A model generated the notes under the pieces. That model did not search any database. It was given only the letters and a program-made list of their open reading frames with translations, and was not told where the DNA came from. From Morinoia aosen (lineage: Eukaryota > Arthropoda > Malacostraca > Amphipoda > Talitridae): a stretch of DNA of 64,000 bases. Each line of letters starts with the position of its first letter. The stretch's first letter is position 1. The stretch is taken from assembly GCA_030386875.1 (NCBI GenBank), contig CM059567.1, positions 87,351,130-87,415,129 of the forward strand, read 5' to 3'. Below are positions 12,753 to 23,499 of the stretch, piece by piece. Position numbers and translations under genes: made by a program.

Positions 12753-12935
12753 AGGCCCTGAACAGATGAAGCCTGATGAGTAAATGTCAAGTTAATCAAT
12801 ACCTCACAGAACAGCAGAGAAACGTCATCTCGCTCAGTAGCAATGCCTCGTACATCTCCAGACCTACTCATGGAAATCGTGAAGTCAGAGGAATGATTGA
12901 AGACTTGGCAATAAAAAAGTGTCTCAAAATGCTGC
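12753..12935. repeat. Duplicated unit, right half
   Basis: Starting at AGGCCCTGAACAGATGAAGC, this stretch matches 15058-15230 with a few substitutions. On the minus strand both copies have a CAG acceptor-like site and an open phase through GLVEGQIIEPTFMAKVHEAN. That could be an exon relic duplicated with the repeat, but there is no further support. Confidence 0.65.
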
Positions 12936-13149
12936 CTATCTATTGTTGGCGATGATAATGTAATAGCTTAGTCACCCCTCAAATCAGACTTTAGTTGTTT
13001 AAGTGTTCAGTATATGTGATACGGATGAAATTGAATGTTTTCGAAGCATAGAACTTTACCTGTTAAGTATCAGTATGTCTCCAGGAAAAGTTAACGCTAG
13101 AACACTATCGCTGTCAGCTGAACGAGAAGTGTAGCTGGTGGTGTGGAAA

Positions 13150-13205
13150 GGTCTTACTGCTGAAGACTATTGTAGCTCCTGGCGCAGCTCTTCAGCGGTA
13201 AGACC
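13150..13205. repeat. Short hairpin (16-bp arms)
   Basis: GGTCTTACTGCTGAAG at 13150-13165 is answered by CTTCAGCGGTAAGACC at 13190-13205, complementary except for one mismatch, with a 24-nt loop. It could form an RNA hairpin or be a small inverted repeat. The stem is shorter than usual for an animal pre-miRNA. Confidence 0.5.
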
Positions 13206-13380
13206 ATGTAATGACATCACGAGCAGCAGCTATCGCTTAGCTCAAGAATTCGTAAGCGTACGAAAATTTTTTCATGGCGCTGGAAGCCTCAACCTTGCTT
13301 CGCAGTGCAATGCTACAGCTTAATATCCGTAGAGTTTTGCGAGAGACATCAGTTGTAAATGCATCAAACTCAAGCCCAAG

Positions 13381-13398
13381 TGTCTCATCGATGAGACA
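13381..13398. repeat. Perfect 18-bp palindrome TGTCTCATCGATGAGACA
   Basis: A perfect palindrome built from the TGTCTCA motif. Further GTCTC/GAGAC motifs follow up to 13520, and the same motif clusters at 11241-11360. It lies between the duplicated unit and the second STPR-element copy. Confidence 0.6.
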
Positions 13399-13564
13399 CT
13401 GCAGCACTTCTAGTGAGACAATAGAGCGTCTCTAAATCGGGTCTGGAGACACTGGTATGCATCCTAATCTTGGGTGTCTCATTGATGATGCATCTGCGTG
13501 TCTCGGTTTTGGAACAAACGTCAGATGCACCTGGGTGTTTCAAAATAGGGCTATTATTTCTTTC

Positions 13565-14205
13565 AGTGCTACGTCCGTCTGTGTGACCCCCTCTTGATTA
13601 TGGTATCCACAATACGCAATCGGCTTATTTTTACAAAAGAAATTTTCTTTGGAGCTTTCTCTGTTGAAATTCATCATGTCGCTTTAATATTTTTAATTGA
13701 TTGTGCAAAACGAAATGTTTTAAATTCGTTCGACCAGTAACCTGGCTACCACTTGGTTTAAGGCCCAAGATTTTGGAACTTGAGTTATTGTTTTTGAAAT
13801 TGTGATTTTCTTGGAAAACTTCGAAGAGATAATAGACGACATTTCAAAATAAAATTCCGGCAAAAGAGGCCACCATGGGTAGAAATGTGTCCAACCACAA
13901 GAGAGAAGTAGTAGCAAGACTTCGACAGTGAGAAAAACGTCGAAGACGATCGGATGAACAACGCGAAATGGCAAGACGAAATAATGCTGCTCGTAAACGA
14001 GAAGCTAGAGCTAAATTGACCCTTGACCGGCGTTTGGAAATTCTATGGAATAATGCAGAGCAACACCGAGTAGCTAGAGAGAGCTAAACACATGAAAGAA
14101 GCGAGGAAATTCTTCTGCATAGCGCTGGAAAACATCGAGTGGCACGAGAGAATTTAACTCATGAAAGAAGGGATTAAATTCTTCAGATTAATGCCGACCA
14201 GCAGG
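13565..14205 (+). mobile_element. STPR-carrying dispersed element, copy 2
   Basis: This copy is inverted relative to 2395-3232. It begins with GCTACGTCCGTCTGTGTGACC, then shares the AATACGCAATCGGCTTATTT segment, the ACTTGAGTTATTGTTTT(T)G segment and the coding part. The two ends beyond the homology are not defined by target duplications that I can see. Confidence 0.6.
13875..14205 (+). pseudogene. STPR-like repeat protein, three in-frame stops
   Basis: Translation starts at an ATG in a strong CCACCATGG context (13875) and keeps one phase: MGRNVSNHKREVVARLRQ, stop, EKRRRRSDEQREMARRNNAA, the 23-residue units ending NNAEQHRVARES, stop, then two more units and a further stop. The preserved phase with three stops indicates point-mutation decay of a once-functional Arg-rich repeat protein. 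The 2.4-2.85 kb copy lacks this ATG and has a frameshift instead. The likely role was nucleic-acid binding by STPR-type helices, by analogy only. Confidence 0.5.
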
Positions 14206-15003
14206 TGTGCACCAGAAATAATAATAATATCTGATACTTAATACGAAGAACAGTACATGTGTTGTGACGTGCAGTCAAGCATTTGAGACGTGGTACTGTG
14301 AGTGCGTAGCGAACTTGTAGGAATAAAAAAAAAAGAGTATCGGAATGTTTCAAATTATTTAGAGCATACAATGCAAAACCGTAAGTTCTGAAGAAATAAG
14401 CGAAGGAAATGTAATCGGATGAATAATATAAACCATGTTTGATCTATTATAGTTGATAACGTCACAGATTGATGATCTAGATTGAGTTCCCATTGTAATA
14501 TCACATGTGTCACTGACGTGAGAAAAACGCTACACACTGAGAAGACATGAATGTATCCTAATGTTTTCATAGAAGAAACACCCATGAGGCTTACGTCACA
14601 CTATTTTTTTCTGAGGAAAAACTCGAACCGATGTTTCACTAAAGAAATGGGAGTAGGCAAAAAATATTTGCAATGTTAGTAATGAAAAATTTTTGAATAA
14701 ACCTGTGGTAAAATTACAAAATTTCCGAGTAAATCTTTTCTTATCTTCAAAAGCTGAAATGAAACCTAATTTAAACGAACGAAAATGACGAAGATGTAAA
14801 ACAAAATATTTCTAAATGTAGCAAAATAAAAAAAGAGTTCCCCTAAAATAAAGAGGAAAGGAGAATTCGTCTCACTCACAGTGGGTTCTGTTTGATAAAA
14901 AAATGGGCTTGTCTGGTAACATCTGTGTTACTTCCTAAGAAAGTGGCTACTTTACATTCTATTACCCATACAAATGCCTTTCTGAGAGAAAGATGTGATG
15001 AAG
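14206..15003. other. No gene seen
   Basis: AT-rich DNA with short ORFs only; no repeat partner was recognised. Confidence 0.5.
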
Positions 15004-15230
15004 TTGGCCTCATGGACTTTCGCCATAAACGTTGGTTCAATTATTTGTCCTTCAACTAGGCCCTGAACAGATGAAGCCTGATAAGGAAATGTCAAGTTAA
15101 TCAATACCTCATAGAACAGCAGAGAAACGTCATCTCGCTCAGAAGCAATGCCTCGTACATCTCCAGACCTATTCATGGTAATCGTAACGTCAGAGGAATA
15201 ATTGAAGATTTGGTAATAAATCTATGAAGT
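15004..15230. repeat. Duplicated unit, uninterrupted copy
   Basis: This is the continuous version of the sequence split at 11363-11422 and 12753-12935. The single AGGCC at 15058-15062 is the empty target site of the 1330-bp insertion. It diverges from the other copy after about 15225. Confidence 0.8.
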
Positions 15231-16080
15231 GAAATTGAGTTACCTTTTTATGTATCGTTGATTTCCCGTAGATCACGGCTGACCAGGCTTTAAAAATTTC
15301 AGAAAATAAACAAAGATACTTAAGTGATAAATGTTCAAATCGTTGAAGAAAAAAGTTTCCTACAAATATTTTTGATAAAAAACAAAAATTACAATAAAAA
15401 CGTAGTCGAGCTTGCTTGGGCTCGCCCTTAGCCCGTGCCGAGAAATTAGACAACATAAAAAAAGGAACATCGTACTCGTGTATTCTCTCACAATATCAGC
15501 AGGATTAGGGTTTCATTTCATCTCTAGAACATAGAAGTTAGGCTACTTCCTGTTGTTTTTCATATTGATTCTGTATAAATAGAGGTCGCCAAGATTCATC
15601 AATTATAACAAAGCTATTGTGCAGTTCAATAAACAAATAAAATGAACATTCAACAAAATAATTTTTACTTTGAAACCTACATTAGCTACAACTTTGTTCA
15701 TCAAAATTCTGCCCCGCTCCACGTCACGTCTCATTAACTTATTTAATCGCAAATAAATCAGAAAACACAAAATGCATGAGCCAAAAGAATACATATTAAA
15801 AGTCTACATATCTTTTTTCATCATTCACACACAAGATAATAAAACTTCTGATGAAAACTATGCCGAGCGACGCATTTACCCTCCATTAAATGCTGTTTGA
15901 AACGCTGTCAACTTCCGACTACTAGTGTGACGTCATTGCTATGGTACGAGGTCTTAGAGCAGGCCTGGAGATGTAAGGAATATTGACAGTAGTCCTTCAA
16001 TGCCAAATTAAGACTACTCAATTCGTGCCTCACAAAAATTCCGCTATGAATGCCGCCTCAGTCAAAGGTACGTATTATTG
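15231..16080. other. No gene seen
   Basis: AT-rich DNA with no ORF of coding character and no repeat partner recognised. Confidence 0.5.
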
Positions 16081-16301
16081 TACATAAAGTGGTGGTAAAA
16101 TAATACAACACGTTGATTAAATCGCCTGATTCCACATATCTACACCAAATACAATTACGAAAATTGAACTATAAATAAACGATGGTATGAAATTCAATGA
16201 TATACCTAAGACCCACAAATATTTAATAGAAAAAATACATGGGAACATGTGTAATAAATACGTGAACAAAGGTTTACAACGCATTTTGCGATACACATAC
16301 A

Positions 16302-16575
16302 TTAATACTTCGTTGCACAGCCGTTATTATTAATTATGGCTTCAAGACGTTTAGAGTAGTTCACTACCAGCCTTTTCCATGTTTCGGGTGTAATCTTATT
16401 GCATTCTTCAATGCAAATTTATTTTAGTTCATTGATGTTATTGGAACCTCTCTTCTGAATCTTTAATTTTAATTCCCTCCACAAGTTTTCGATCGGATTC
16501 AAGTCCGGGAATTGACTTGGCCATTCTAAAATGTTTATCTTCTTCATCCTCAACCAGGATTGGCACGTTAAAAAC
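16302..16575 (-). pseudogene. Tc1-like transposase, C-terminal part
   Basis: Minus-strand reading gives [20 protein letters not shown], then [20 protein letters not shown], an in-frame TAA, and a tail ending NNNGCATKY before the normal stop. The [15 protein letters not shown] block carries the catalytic Glu of the DD34E triad and is diagnostic for Tc1-type transposases. The nonsense codon and the separation from the N-terminal part show that it is dead. Confidence 0.85.
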
Positions 16576-17700
16576 CCACCCAAAAAAAAACCCCACACAC
16601 TAATTTCCTATATTATTCCTATTTAAATTTCACTTGTTTTCAAGATTATAGGATAAAAATAAGCTAAATATTTATATTGTCAAAAAATTTATCTAAGTCA
16701 TAAGTCATATGACTATGACAAGAAACATAGAAAAAAACATAGTCTTGAATTTCCCATCAATGACGAGGAGTCATTGTCTTAGTGATCTCAATTGAACATG
16801 TGTTTTGGGAAGATGTTGGAGCCCTTCAATTTTTGAGAATAGAGCGCACCGATGAACTCCGGATTGTACTCAGCCAACCACTCTTCAATAGCTGTCTCCT
16901 GTGAGAGCTTTGCCTGAAATAAGTCCGACAATTATAGTCAGATTCGGTAAGACACGACCGCGGCCATCATGGGGTAAGGAAGTAAAGAAACGACCGGCCT
17001 ATGGTGAGCATTCAAGCTCCACTGGAAGAAATTTGACGAAGGAATCTGTTAGAGCATTTACTTCAAATCATTTTAGTGTTTGTTGCTATCATGTACTGCA
17101 AAAAATGAATTTGTGGCAAATTCTAAGAAAAAATTTGGCATGTCACTACATGTTGTAACATGTCACAGTGTGGTTGACTGACTTGACTTGCGCTGCTGAT
17201 CACTGGAGCTCACACAATACATATGTTAAGTTGTTAACAGCATGGCTGTTGAGTGCAGCTGTCTTGCTTAAAGTTGCTTGTAGTGGTTACTTATGATCTC
17301 TATGGTGCTTCCCTCTCACATGTCCTGCGCCAATCTGCTGCTAAAACAACTTTCTATGAATTGACAAGCACAGCAATTCTCTTTGCACATCTTATATCAT
17401 TGCAGACTGCAGAGCTATGTCTCTATGCATAAGGTAATTGGTAAATAGTAATTGTGATGGACAAACTTAATTCATATAATGCTCATATAATGTAATGATT
17501 GATATAATAATGTAACATAATGTTGAAAATAAAGTGATCAAATAACAATATTTACTCAATTAGTGTACATATACTAATCTGAAATAGAGGCAACGGTAGC
17601 TATGTGAATAACTTTTTTAAACGAAAACAGGTGTTGCAAAAAATAAGGGCCCGAAAAAAAATATATCCCCCCCCAAGAAAAATTAACCAAAAAAACATGT
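16576..17700. other. 1.1-kb segment splitting the Tc1-like transposase
   Basis: This stretch interrupts the transposase just before WLRMKKIN. Both edges are rich in homopolymers (runs of A, C and T around 16577-16600 and 17635-17735), unlike the rest of the window. Short transposase-like sequence is roughly repeated on the two sides. It could be a real insertion or a poorly corrected assembly join. It contains an exon-like ORF at 16788-16913. Confidence 0.5.
16788..16913 (-). CDS. Possible terminal exon of a host gene
   Basis: On the minus strand a good acceptor, GGACTTATTTCAG, is followed directly by a 41-codon open phase starting AKLSQETAIEEWLAEYNPEF and ending NIFPKHMFN, then TGA. Composition is that of a folded protein and not of random AT-rich DNA, and codon usage is balanced. 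I do not recognise the protein. It sits inside the segment that splits a dead transposon, so the gene context may be an assembly artefact or a recent insertion. A downstream poly(A) signal was not obvious. Confidence 0.4.
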   Translation of the reverse strand, partial: AKLSQETAIEEWLAEYNPEFIGALYSQKLKGSNIFPKHMFN

Positions 17701-18580
17701 GGGTTGAGTTTTTTCAAAAACCCAGGGTTTTTTCCATCCCTGTCTTCAACTATTCCTTGGTATCGCTTGCAGTATACTGTGGATCGTTGTCTTGTTGGAA
17801 GATCCATCCACATTTCAATTTTAACAAACGAGCTGAAAGTAGGAGTTGCTATTTCAATATTTCACGACATTTCTTGCCATTCATAGTTCCTTCAATGATG
17901 TGAAGCACAGAAGCTTACCTACCGCTGATGAGCTGATTCATCTCCACATCATGATTGAGCCAACTCCAACCTTAACAGTGAGTATGGTGCACGTTAGTTG
18001 ATACTCTTCGTTTTGTTGCCTCCAAACATGGTTTGTGCTGTTTCTACCAAATAGTTCGATTGTGTTTTTTTATCTGACCACAATACTGAGTTTCAAAACG
18101 CTGTTGGCTTGTTCAAATGGTCATTGGCGTACTTCAGCCTGGTCTTGACGTGACGTTTCTGGAGAAGAGGTGTCCTTCGAGGGGTGCGGGAGCGAAGACC
18201 TTCACGGCTTTGTCCCCTGATGATCGTGTGTTTGCTGGTTTCGATCTCAGATACCTTGAGATCAGCCTTCAATTCTTCACGAGTAGTTTGAGGACTCTGC
18301 TCTACTGTTCGGACGAATTTTCGAACGGCACGGTCGTCAATCTTCCGTGGACGGCCAGTTCGAGGCTTACTGAGAGTCGCATTCCGACATTTCTGCTAAC
18401 GTATTATGGTTCCGACCGCTGCTATAGGAACACGCAGTTATGCGCAAATCTTCCGTTATCCCAAATCTTCATTATGGAGCTCCACAATACGTTTGATCTT
18501 CGAAGATGTCCTTATTCTTATTCGTGTTTACGACCTTGCAGAACTAGAGCTGCTATAAAAATGACACGTTATTTCTAAAT
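17700..18580 (-). pseudogene. Tc1-like transposase, N-terminal and middle part
   Basis: Minus-strand pieces in several phases spell a Tc1 transposase in order. They are a helix-turn-helix region (KIKRIVELHNEDLG), the GRPRKIDDRAVRKFVRTVEQ linker, TPRRTPLLQKRHVKTRLKYA, an LWSDKK block holding the first catalytic Asp, a GSIMMW-like block, GTMNGKKCREILK, and [11 protein letters not shown] with the second Asp. Multiple stops and frameshifts break it. With 16302-16575 it makes one DD34E gene split by a 1.1-kb insert. The plus-strand ORF over 18117-18578 is the antisense shadow. Confidence 0.8.
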
Positions 18581-18872
18581 GAATGTTAACGAAAGCTCGC
18601 TTGCCGAATAGTAGAATGTGTAAAAACATTCTGAAATAATCCTACAAAATTTTAAAGTATAACATCGAGAAAAGTCGAGTGTTGTAAACTTTTATTCACG
18701 AATTTATTGTACATGTTCCTATACTTTTTTGTATTGAATATTTGTAGGTTTTAGATATATTATTCGTCGTTTCGTGCTATTTTTTATATATAGTCCAATT
18801 TTCGTAATTGTACGTGGTTTAGAAATGTGAAATCTTGCGGTTATCAACGTGTTGTGTTATTTTTCCCCACTG

Positions 18873-19985
18873 AATATTCTGGTTATGGAAGACAACGTTC
18901 CGATAGCGCAATCCGACCACTTACTTTAGGTCTAGTTGTAATTAAGGGTCAATGCATGAGCCTCGAAACAACAGCTTACAACTCCGATATAAAATATAAT
19001 TTCTGGCAGAACTACAATAATTTTTACTCTCAAGAACTCACTCCTACTGCATTTCTGACTGCTTGGCTAAAATAATTATTCAAAACTCAATGATACCACG
19101 GAGCCGTACATTCTGAACTCATCATAGTTCTTACGCTAAAGTTTAAAGTTTTGATCGAGGAAACGCTATGTAAAATATGGGCGGTCAAAATTTAGGTCAC
19201 ATCCCTTTTCATATCACTATCGTGCTAAATTTAGTCTGAAAAAACTTCCGAATTTTTATTATTCAATCAAATATTTCGCCTTCGTTTGAGTTTAAAACTT
19301 TCGACATTGAATATAAGTCATAGTCTACTGAAATAGTAATTTTAATTAACTTTTCGCACAACGATTAGTTATTTGAATGCAACGCTATTACACTTTCAAT
19401 ATAAAGTACTGAGACGTGACATATGAAAAGAGCAAAATTTTTCAACGTCTTAACTAACCTCCTAAGTGTTCAGATAAAGTCTTCCGCATGCGTAAAATTG
19501 CGACAGTCAACTGCGACAAAGTTAACGGATGATTTTAGCAGTTCAGGTCGAAAATTTCTGTGGTGAGCAAATGATTCTGTAAATACAAGAGCAACAGCCG
19601 CCATTCATAAGTACCCCAACTTACTTATAAATTGATTTACATCTTACAATTAAACATAAATTCAATGTTGTTTACACTAGCTCCATGCATCACCATTCTC
19701 GTCCAACATGGAATTGCGCGATTTTCTTCTCCCAAAACAAATGGACGCTGGTTTACCCAATGATGACGATGTTGCAGCATTAACTACTGTTTCTTCCCTT
19801 TGCAGACGCAGTTCAGTAATAAAATTTAGAACTGACTAACAAGAATCACAAACGCCCGGCTTAATATCGCTTTGTACTCGTAGAATTCGTTTAATTAACT
19901 CGCTCGACAATACCCAACCCAACTGAGCTGAGAAAAGTGAGAATGAGCCCTGTTCGTAGCCTTTAGAGGACAATTGCCCCCAGTA
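18873..19985. other. No gene seen
   Basis: AT-rich DNA; short ORFs only, no recognised repeat or domain. Confidence 0.5.
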
Positions 19986-19989
19986 CAAC

Positions 19990-20110
19990 TACCCTTCATT
20001 ACTGCCCTACAAGGTTCTTTGGCCTCCCTTTGTGCTCAGAAGTTTCGTATATTCTCTACAAATTTCTGATGGGATTGAGTTCTGCTATTGGCTAAGAAGC
20101 GAAAGGACTC
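19990..20110 (-). pseudogene. Very degenerate IS630-type transposase scrap
   Basis: The minus-strand sequence around GAACTCAATCCCATCAGAAA lines up with the SPDLNPVGYL-coding sequence near 23.55 kb, including the following GTAGMGAATA-type stretch. Alone it would not be recognisable. It is listed because the 23.5-kb relative is clearer. Confidence 0.25.
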
Positions 20111-20239
20111 ATATTTTCCGGACGATTGCCCAAACAACTTCATCTGTAGCACAGATACTTCCTGACCCTGGATCCCCGAATAGTTCACTCACCGGACAGT
20201 TACCTGCGCATGACAATAAAGCCTAAAAATTTGAGTTTA

Positions 20240-20540
20240 CTCAGTTCTTTTACCCTAACTCAAAACTAGTCTGACTTGAATCAACATAACTCGAACCAGC
20301 CTAGCATTGTCTAACCATTTCCGAACATGCCTAACTTTGTCTAATTTTGTCTTACTACGAGTATTATCTAACCTTGTCTACGCTTGTCTAACTTTGTCTA
20401 ACCTTGTGAAACCTAGTCCATTGTCTAACTTCGTCTCACCGTGTCTAACATTTTCCTAACTTTGTCAAATCTTTTTTAATTTTATTTAACCTCTCCCAAC
20501 CTTGAATAACCTTGTCCACACATATCCATCCTTATCTCAC
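20240..20540. repeat. Degenerate CTAACYTTGT minisatellite
   Basis: About twenty imperfect copies of a 10-12 bp motif, CTAACYTTGT, run through the stretch (for example CTAACTTTGTCTAACCTTGT). The units are too diverged for recent slippage, so the array is old. Confidence 0.7.
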
Positions 20541-21040
20541 CTTATCTAATGCTGCATAACCTCCCTTTACTTTTCCTTTATATATTGTGTGAACGTAACA
20601 ATTTGATTTGTGGCGTTTGAATATTGCAGTTCATTATATTCAATTGAAATTTTTAAATCTATAATAAAAATATATAACCTAAAGTTTTATCTTGTGGAAT
20701 TGAATTTTTCTAAAATATTTAGGTGAAATATTTTCCGTGACCAAATTTAAATTATACTCGTATTGTTCGAATTATCCTGAGTAATTGGAGCAATTGTTCA
20801 ACGGTAATTGTCCTACGAGGCATTATATACTATAGCCTTGGGACAGTTGCCAGGGTAAATTTGACCGGATGCAGTTATCCAGACGGTAATTATCCGGTTG
20901 CTATATGAAACACCGGCGTCGCTGCATGTCTGAGAACTGATGTGTGTGTAAAATATGTTATATGAAATCAAATTATCCGTAGAGGTAAACTGAAAAATTG
21001 AAAACGGCGGCAGTCCTCTCACGAGATTTCGAGAAGCGTT
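20541..21040. other. No gene seen
   Basis: AT-rich, with a few ACGGTAATTRTCC-like repeats near 20800-20900; nothing else is supported. Confidence 0.45.
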
Positions 21041-21050
21041 TTTACTTACT

Positions 21051-21302
21051 AGGGAATCCCCTGCTCATCAGGGTGGCATACTCCGAGTCTCCTAAGAACA
21101 ACTGGTAATGATCGAAAGCGCATGTTTTCTGAGCTGTCGCTCCCACGGCTGCAACAAGTGCGAGAGTTTCCATCGAGGGTTTTTTCTCCGCGTTCACCAA
21201 TGATGATTGTTCGATACGACCATTAAAGTTAGAATTCGTGGTATCAGTCAAAACAATGACGACTAGAAAAGGACGGTTCATTATGATGTGTGGAGGTCAG
21301 GC
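21051..21302 (-). CDS. Possible 5' coding exon
   Basis: On the minus strand a CATAACTTACAG acceptor-like site precedes an ATG at 21281. The open phase of about 77 codons starts MNRPFLVVIVLTDTTNSNFN and includes KKPSMETLALVAAVGATAQK. It runs into a strong donor, GTAAGTAA, at about 21050. The hydrophobic start could be a weak signal or membrane segment. The product is not recognised. Splice signals plus composition favour a real exon, but no neighbouring exon was linked to it. Confidence 0.35.
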
Positions 21303-21569
21303 TGTAAGTTATGCTGCAATCAAGTTCGGCGATTAGGCATCGCAAAGTTTCCTGACATGAAAATCTTGAGGTAGCGTCCGCTATGCACTATTCTGAATAC
21401 TAGGAAACGGTATTAAGGTCGCGTTTACATAGTCTTTACAGAAAACTCGGCTTGATCATAAGTTGTTGTGAGTGAACTGGAGGGGGGGGGGGAGGGAGGG
21501 GGGTTGGCTAGGCCGATTTCGTGGCTGACTCAGGATCTTGTTTTGTTGGTAAGCGTTGGGTGCAGCGTA

Positions 21570-22099
21570 AGGCCCCGATACACTGGCGTTCATGACTCGA
21601 GTAATTGCGGTAGTGGATCCGTCCGCCAGTTGAAGTGAGAACTGGCGACATGATACACTCAGCACGCAAGATGAAGCACCGCGGAATGCAATGCAAGGCG
21701 TCAGTCTGCCTCAGCGTGTCGTACGGGTAGGTGCGCGATTGTGACCAGCCGTATGGAGCGCAGGATTAAACCAAAGCGCACGTTGCGCTGTGCTTTAGCC
21801 TTCTGTGAGCGCTGCTCATCACATTCTGCAAGCAGTCGAATTTTTTAAATGCGTCTATAGAATTCAGCGTTCGAGTTTTGTCTACTCAATTGCGGAGCAA
21901 GACATGGCTGTACACCTCTCCCGTCAACGTTCGAAACGGTACTGCTCGTCGCAGTGACGACCGTCCTAATCCAGACATGCTCGGATCGCTGAAAGCTCGG
22001 TGGCCACTCTGCCAACTGGCTGGTGTGCAGGGATGGGAGGCACATTGAGAGGCGTGCTGGCGGTTATCACCGCGATTTTTGCCCAGTGTATCGGGGCCT
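21570..22099. mobile_element. 530-bp MITE with perfect 17-bp inverted ends
   Basis: AGGCCCCGATACACTGG at 21570-21586 is exactly complementary to CCAGTGTATCGGGGCCT at 22083-22099. GTA flanks both outer ends (21567-21569 and 22100-22102), a possible 3-bp target duplication of the size used by PIF/Harbinger elements. The interior is unusually GC-rich for this window and carries no transposase. Superfamily assignment rests on the 3-bp duplication and is weak. Confidence 0.7.
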
Positions 22100-22464
22100 G
22101 TAGGTAGCGAGAGTGGGCAGTGACGCGTATCATGTTATAGGAGTGTTGGACGAAGTGACGAGGTGACATATTAGCCCGAAGAGCATGGATCTGAGCTGTC
22201 GGGTCCAGTCCATTGGCTTGAAACTTACAGAGAACTAGACGAGGAAAAGCTAATGAAAAGCGCTTGGCTACCGTCGTGCTGCTGGAAAACACTAGTGCAG
22301 GAGCACTGATACAAAAACTTGATGAGGAGGCGCTTGCCGTAAGAGAGCTTCGTGAGGAAGAACTTTCTCTGCTCAATAGGACAGGTGCGAACGTTGTGTG
22401 CTATTGCTAGACCAGTGATTATGATACGTAAGAGCTGCAAGGCAGAGAGTGGTGAGGGAGTTAC

Positions 22465-22777
22465 CTCTGGCCAAACCAGGAGGAGAGAGCTCTTGTCTTG
22501 CTCCTTCGAGCGGAACGAACTGTTCCGCTAGAAGCCTCAAATTAATACTATCAACTTGGGCTGTAGAGTGAGGGTAAAAATCTCCAGGCTGTGGAGTCTT
22601 TGCGATGCATGTAGAGTGACTAGTGCAGCTACTTGACAGCGTGCATCTTTTCATGTACAAGCCTCGCTCCGAAAGTGGCTGCTGCTCTATCTGGCGAGCT
22701 ATTGGCCAGCCAGGCGGTGGCTGGTATGGTGTACGATATTCATACTGGAGTCTAGGCACTTGGCTATTGGGCAGCAT
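22465..22777 (-). CDS. Uncertain exon-like ORF
   Basis: A minus-strand open phase starts at an ATG, MLPNSQVPRLQYEYRTPYQP, continues through PPGWPIARQIEQQPLSERGL and LRLLAEQFVPLEGARQELSP, and reaches a CAGAG|GTAACT donor-like site. Pro/Gln-rich composition suits a disordered region. There is no recognised domain. It lies in the GC-rich block next to the MITE, so it may belong to a related autonomous element and not to a host gene. Confidence 0.25.
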
Positions 22778-22859
22778 ACGGTAGCTAGTTGATGTTCAAA
22801 ATTTGTACGAGAAGTTAATTTGGCAGTTAGAAAGAAAAAACATCTCACTACTCACCGTT

Positions 22860-23480
22860 GGAACAATCAAGAAAAATATTATATTAATGCATAACCTTTC
22901 AAGCCTTCATTTTAGCATACTCATATGGCCGTGTTTTCCAAGTAGAAGTATGGGCTTGGGATTTGTGCGAAACTGATCGTATGATTCACACAATGAGTCT
23001 GTGATGTTCTTGCATGCCTGTAATTTTAACAAATGTACCGCTTACAGAATTATTCACTGCAAAAAATACTTCTGTGGTCATTAATTGCGAAATTGTGCCA
23101 CAATTTCTAAGTTTAGATTTACCATCATTAGAAAGGGATGTTCATGTCTGATGTTGAATTCGCAATATTAGCAATGCTGGGGTGTAAGTACTAGTACAAA
23201 TATTATTTTGGGTGTAATTTGTAAATTTTGTGTTCTGGTATGGTCACAAAACGGTACAGATAATTTGAAAAAAAACACATTTACTAGAATATCAAACAGA
23301 ACCCAACAAAATGATTAACACCAGAAAGTCAACTAAAAAAAGTAATACATGAATGATATAATTAATACAAGATGATATATATATAAATTTCCCGTAGTGC
23401 GATCTGAATTTTATAGACAGCTTTTAACAATAAACTAACTTTCAACACTCCGTTTTTGGTATCTTGATTCATTTTGTATC
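22860..23480. other. No gene seen
   Basis: AT-rich DNA; a GGTGAGT donor-like site on the minus strand at about 22855 has no convincing exon beside it. Confidence 0.45.
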
Positions 23481-23499
23481 CAGATGATCCCTAAATCAG

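Larger units (their letters stand above)
16081..18872 (-). mobile_element. Broken Tc1-like element with ~200-bp inverted ends
   Basis: The minus-strand sequence of about 16083-16290 matches the plus strand of about 18675-18872. Both contain a GTAAAC start, CACATGTTCC/TACATGTTCC, CAATTTTCGTAATTGTA and ATCAACGTGTTGTRTTATTTT, and then the outer end. These are long terminal inverted repeats. The right outer end reads inward CAGTGGGG, typical of Tc1-type ends (TA-CAGTG); the left one is mutated. Between them on the minus strand lie N- and C-terminal parts of a Tc1 transposase separated by a 1.1-kb insert. Confidence 0.75.

Noticed and set aside
16117..16302. 61-codon minus-strand ORF after the Tc1 stop
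   Set aside because: Lies in the long inverted end of the element, matching the opposite end, so it is non-coding.
18117..18578. 153-codon plus-strand ORF
   Set aside because: It is antisense to a recognisable Tc1-like transposase remnant; the minus-strand reading has the family motifs.
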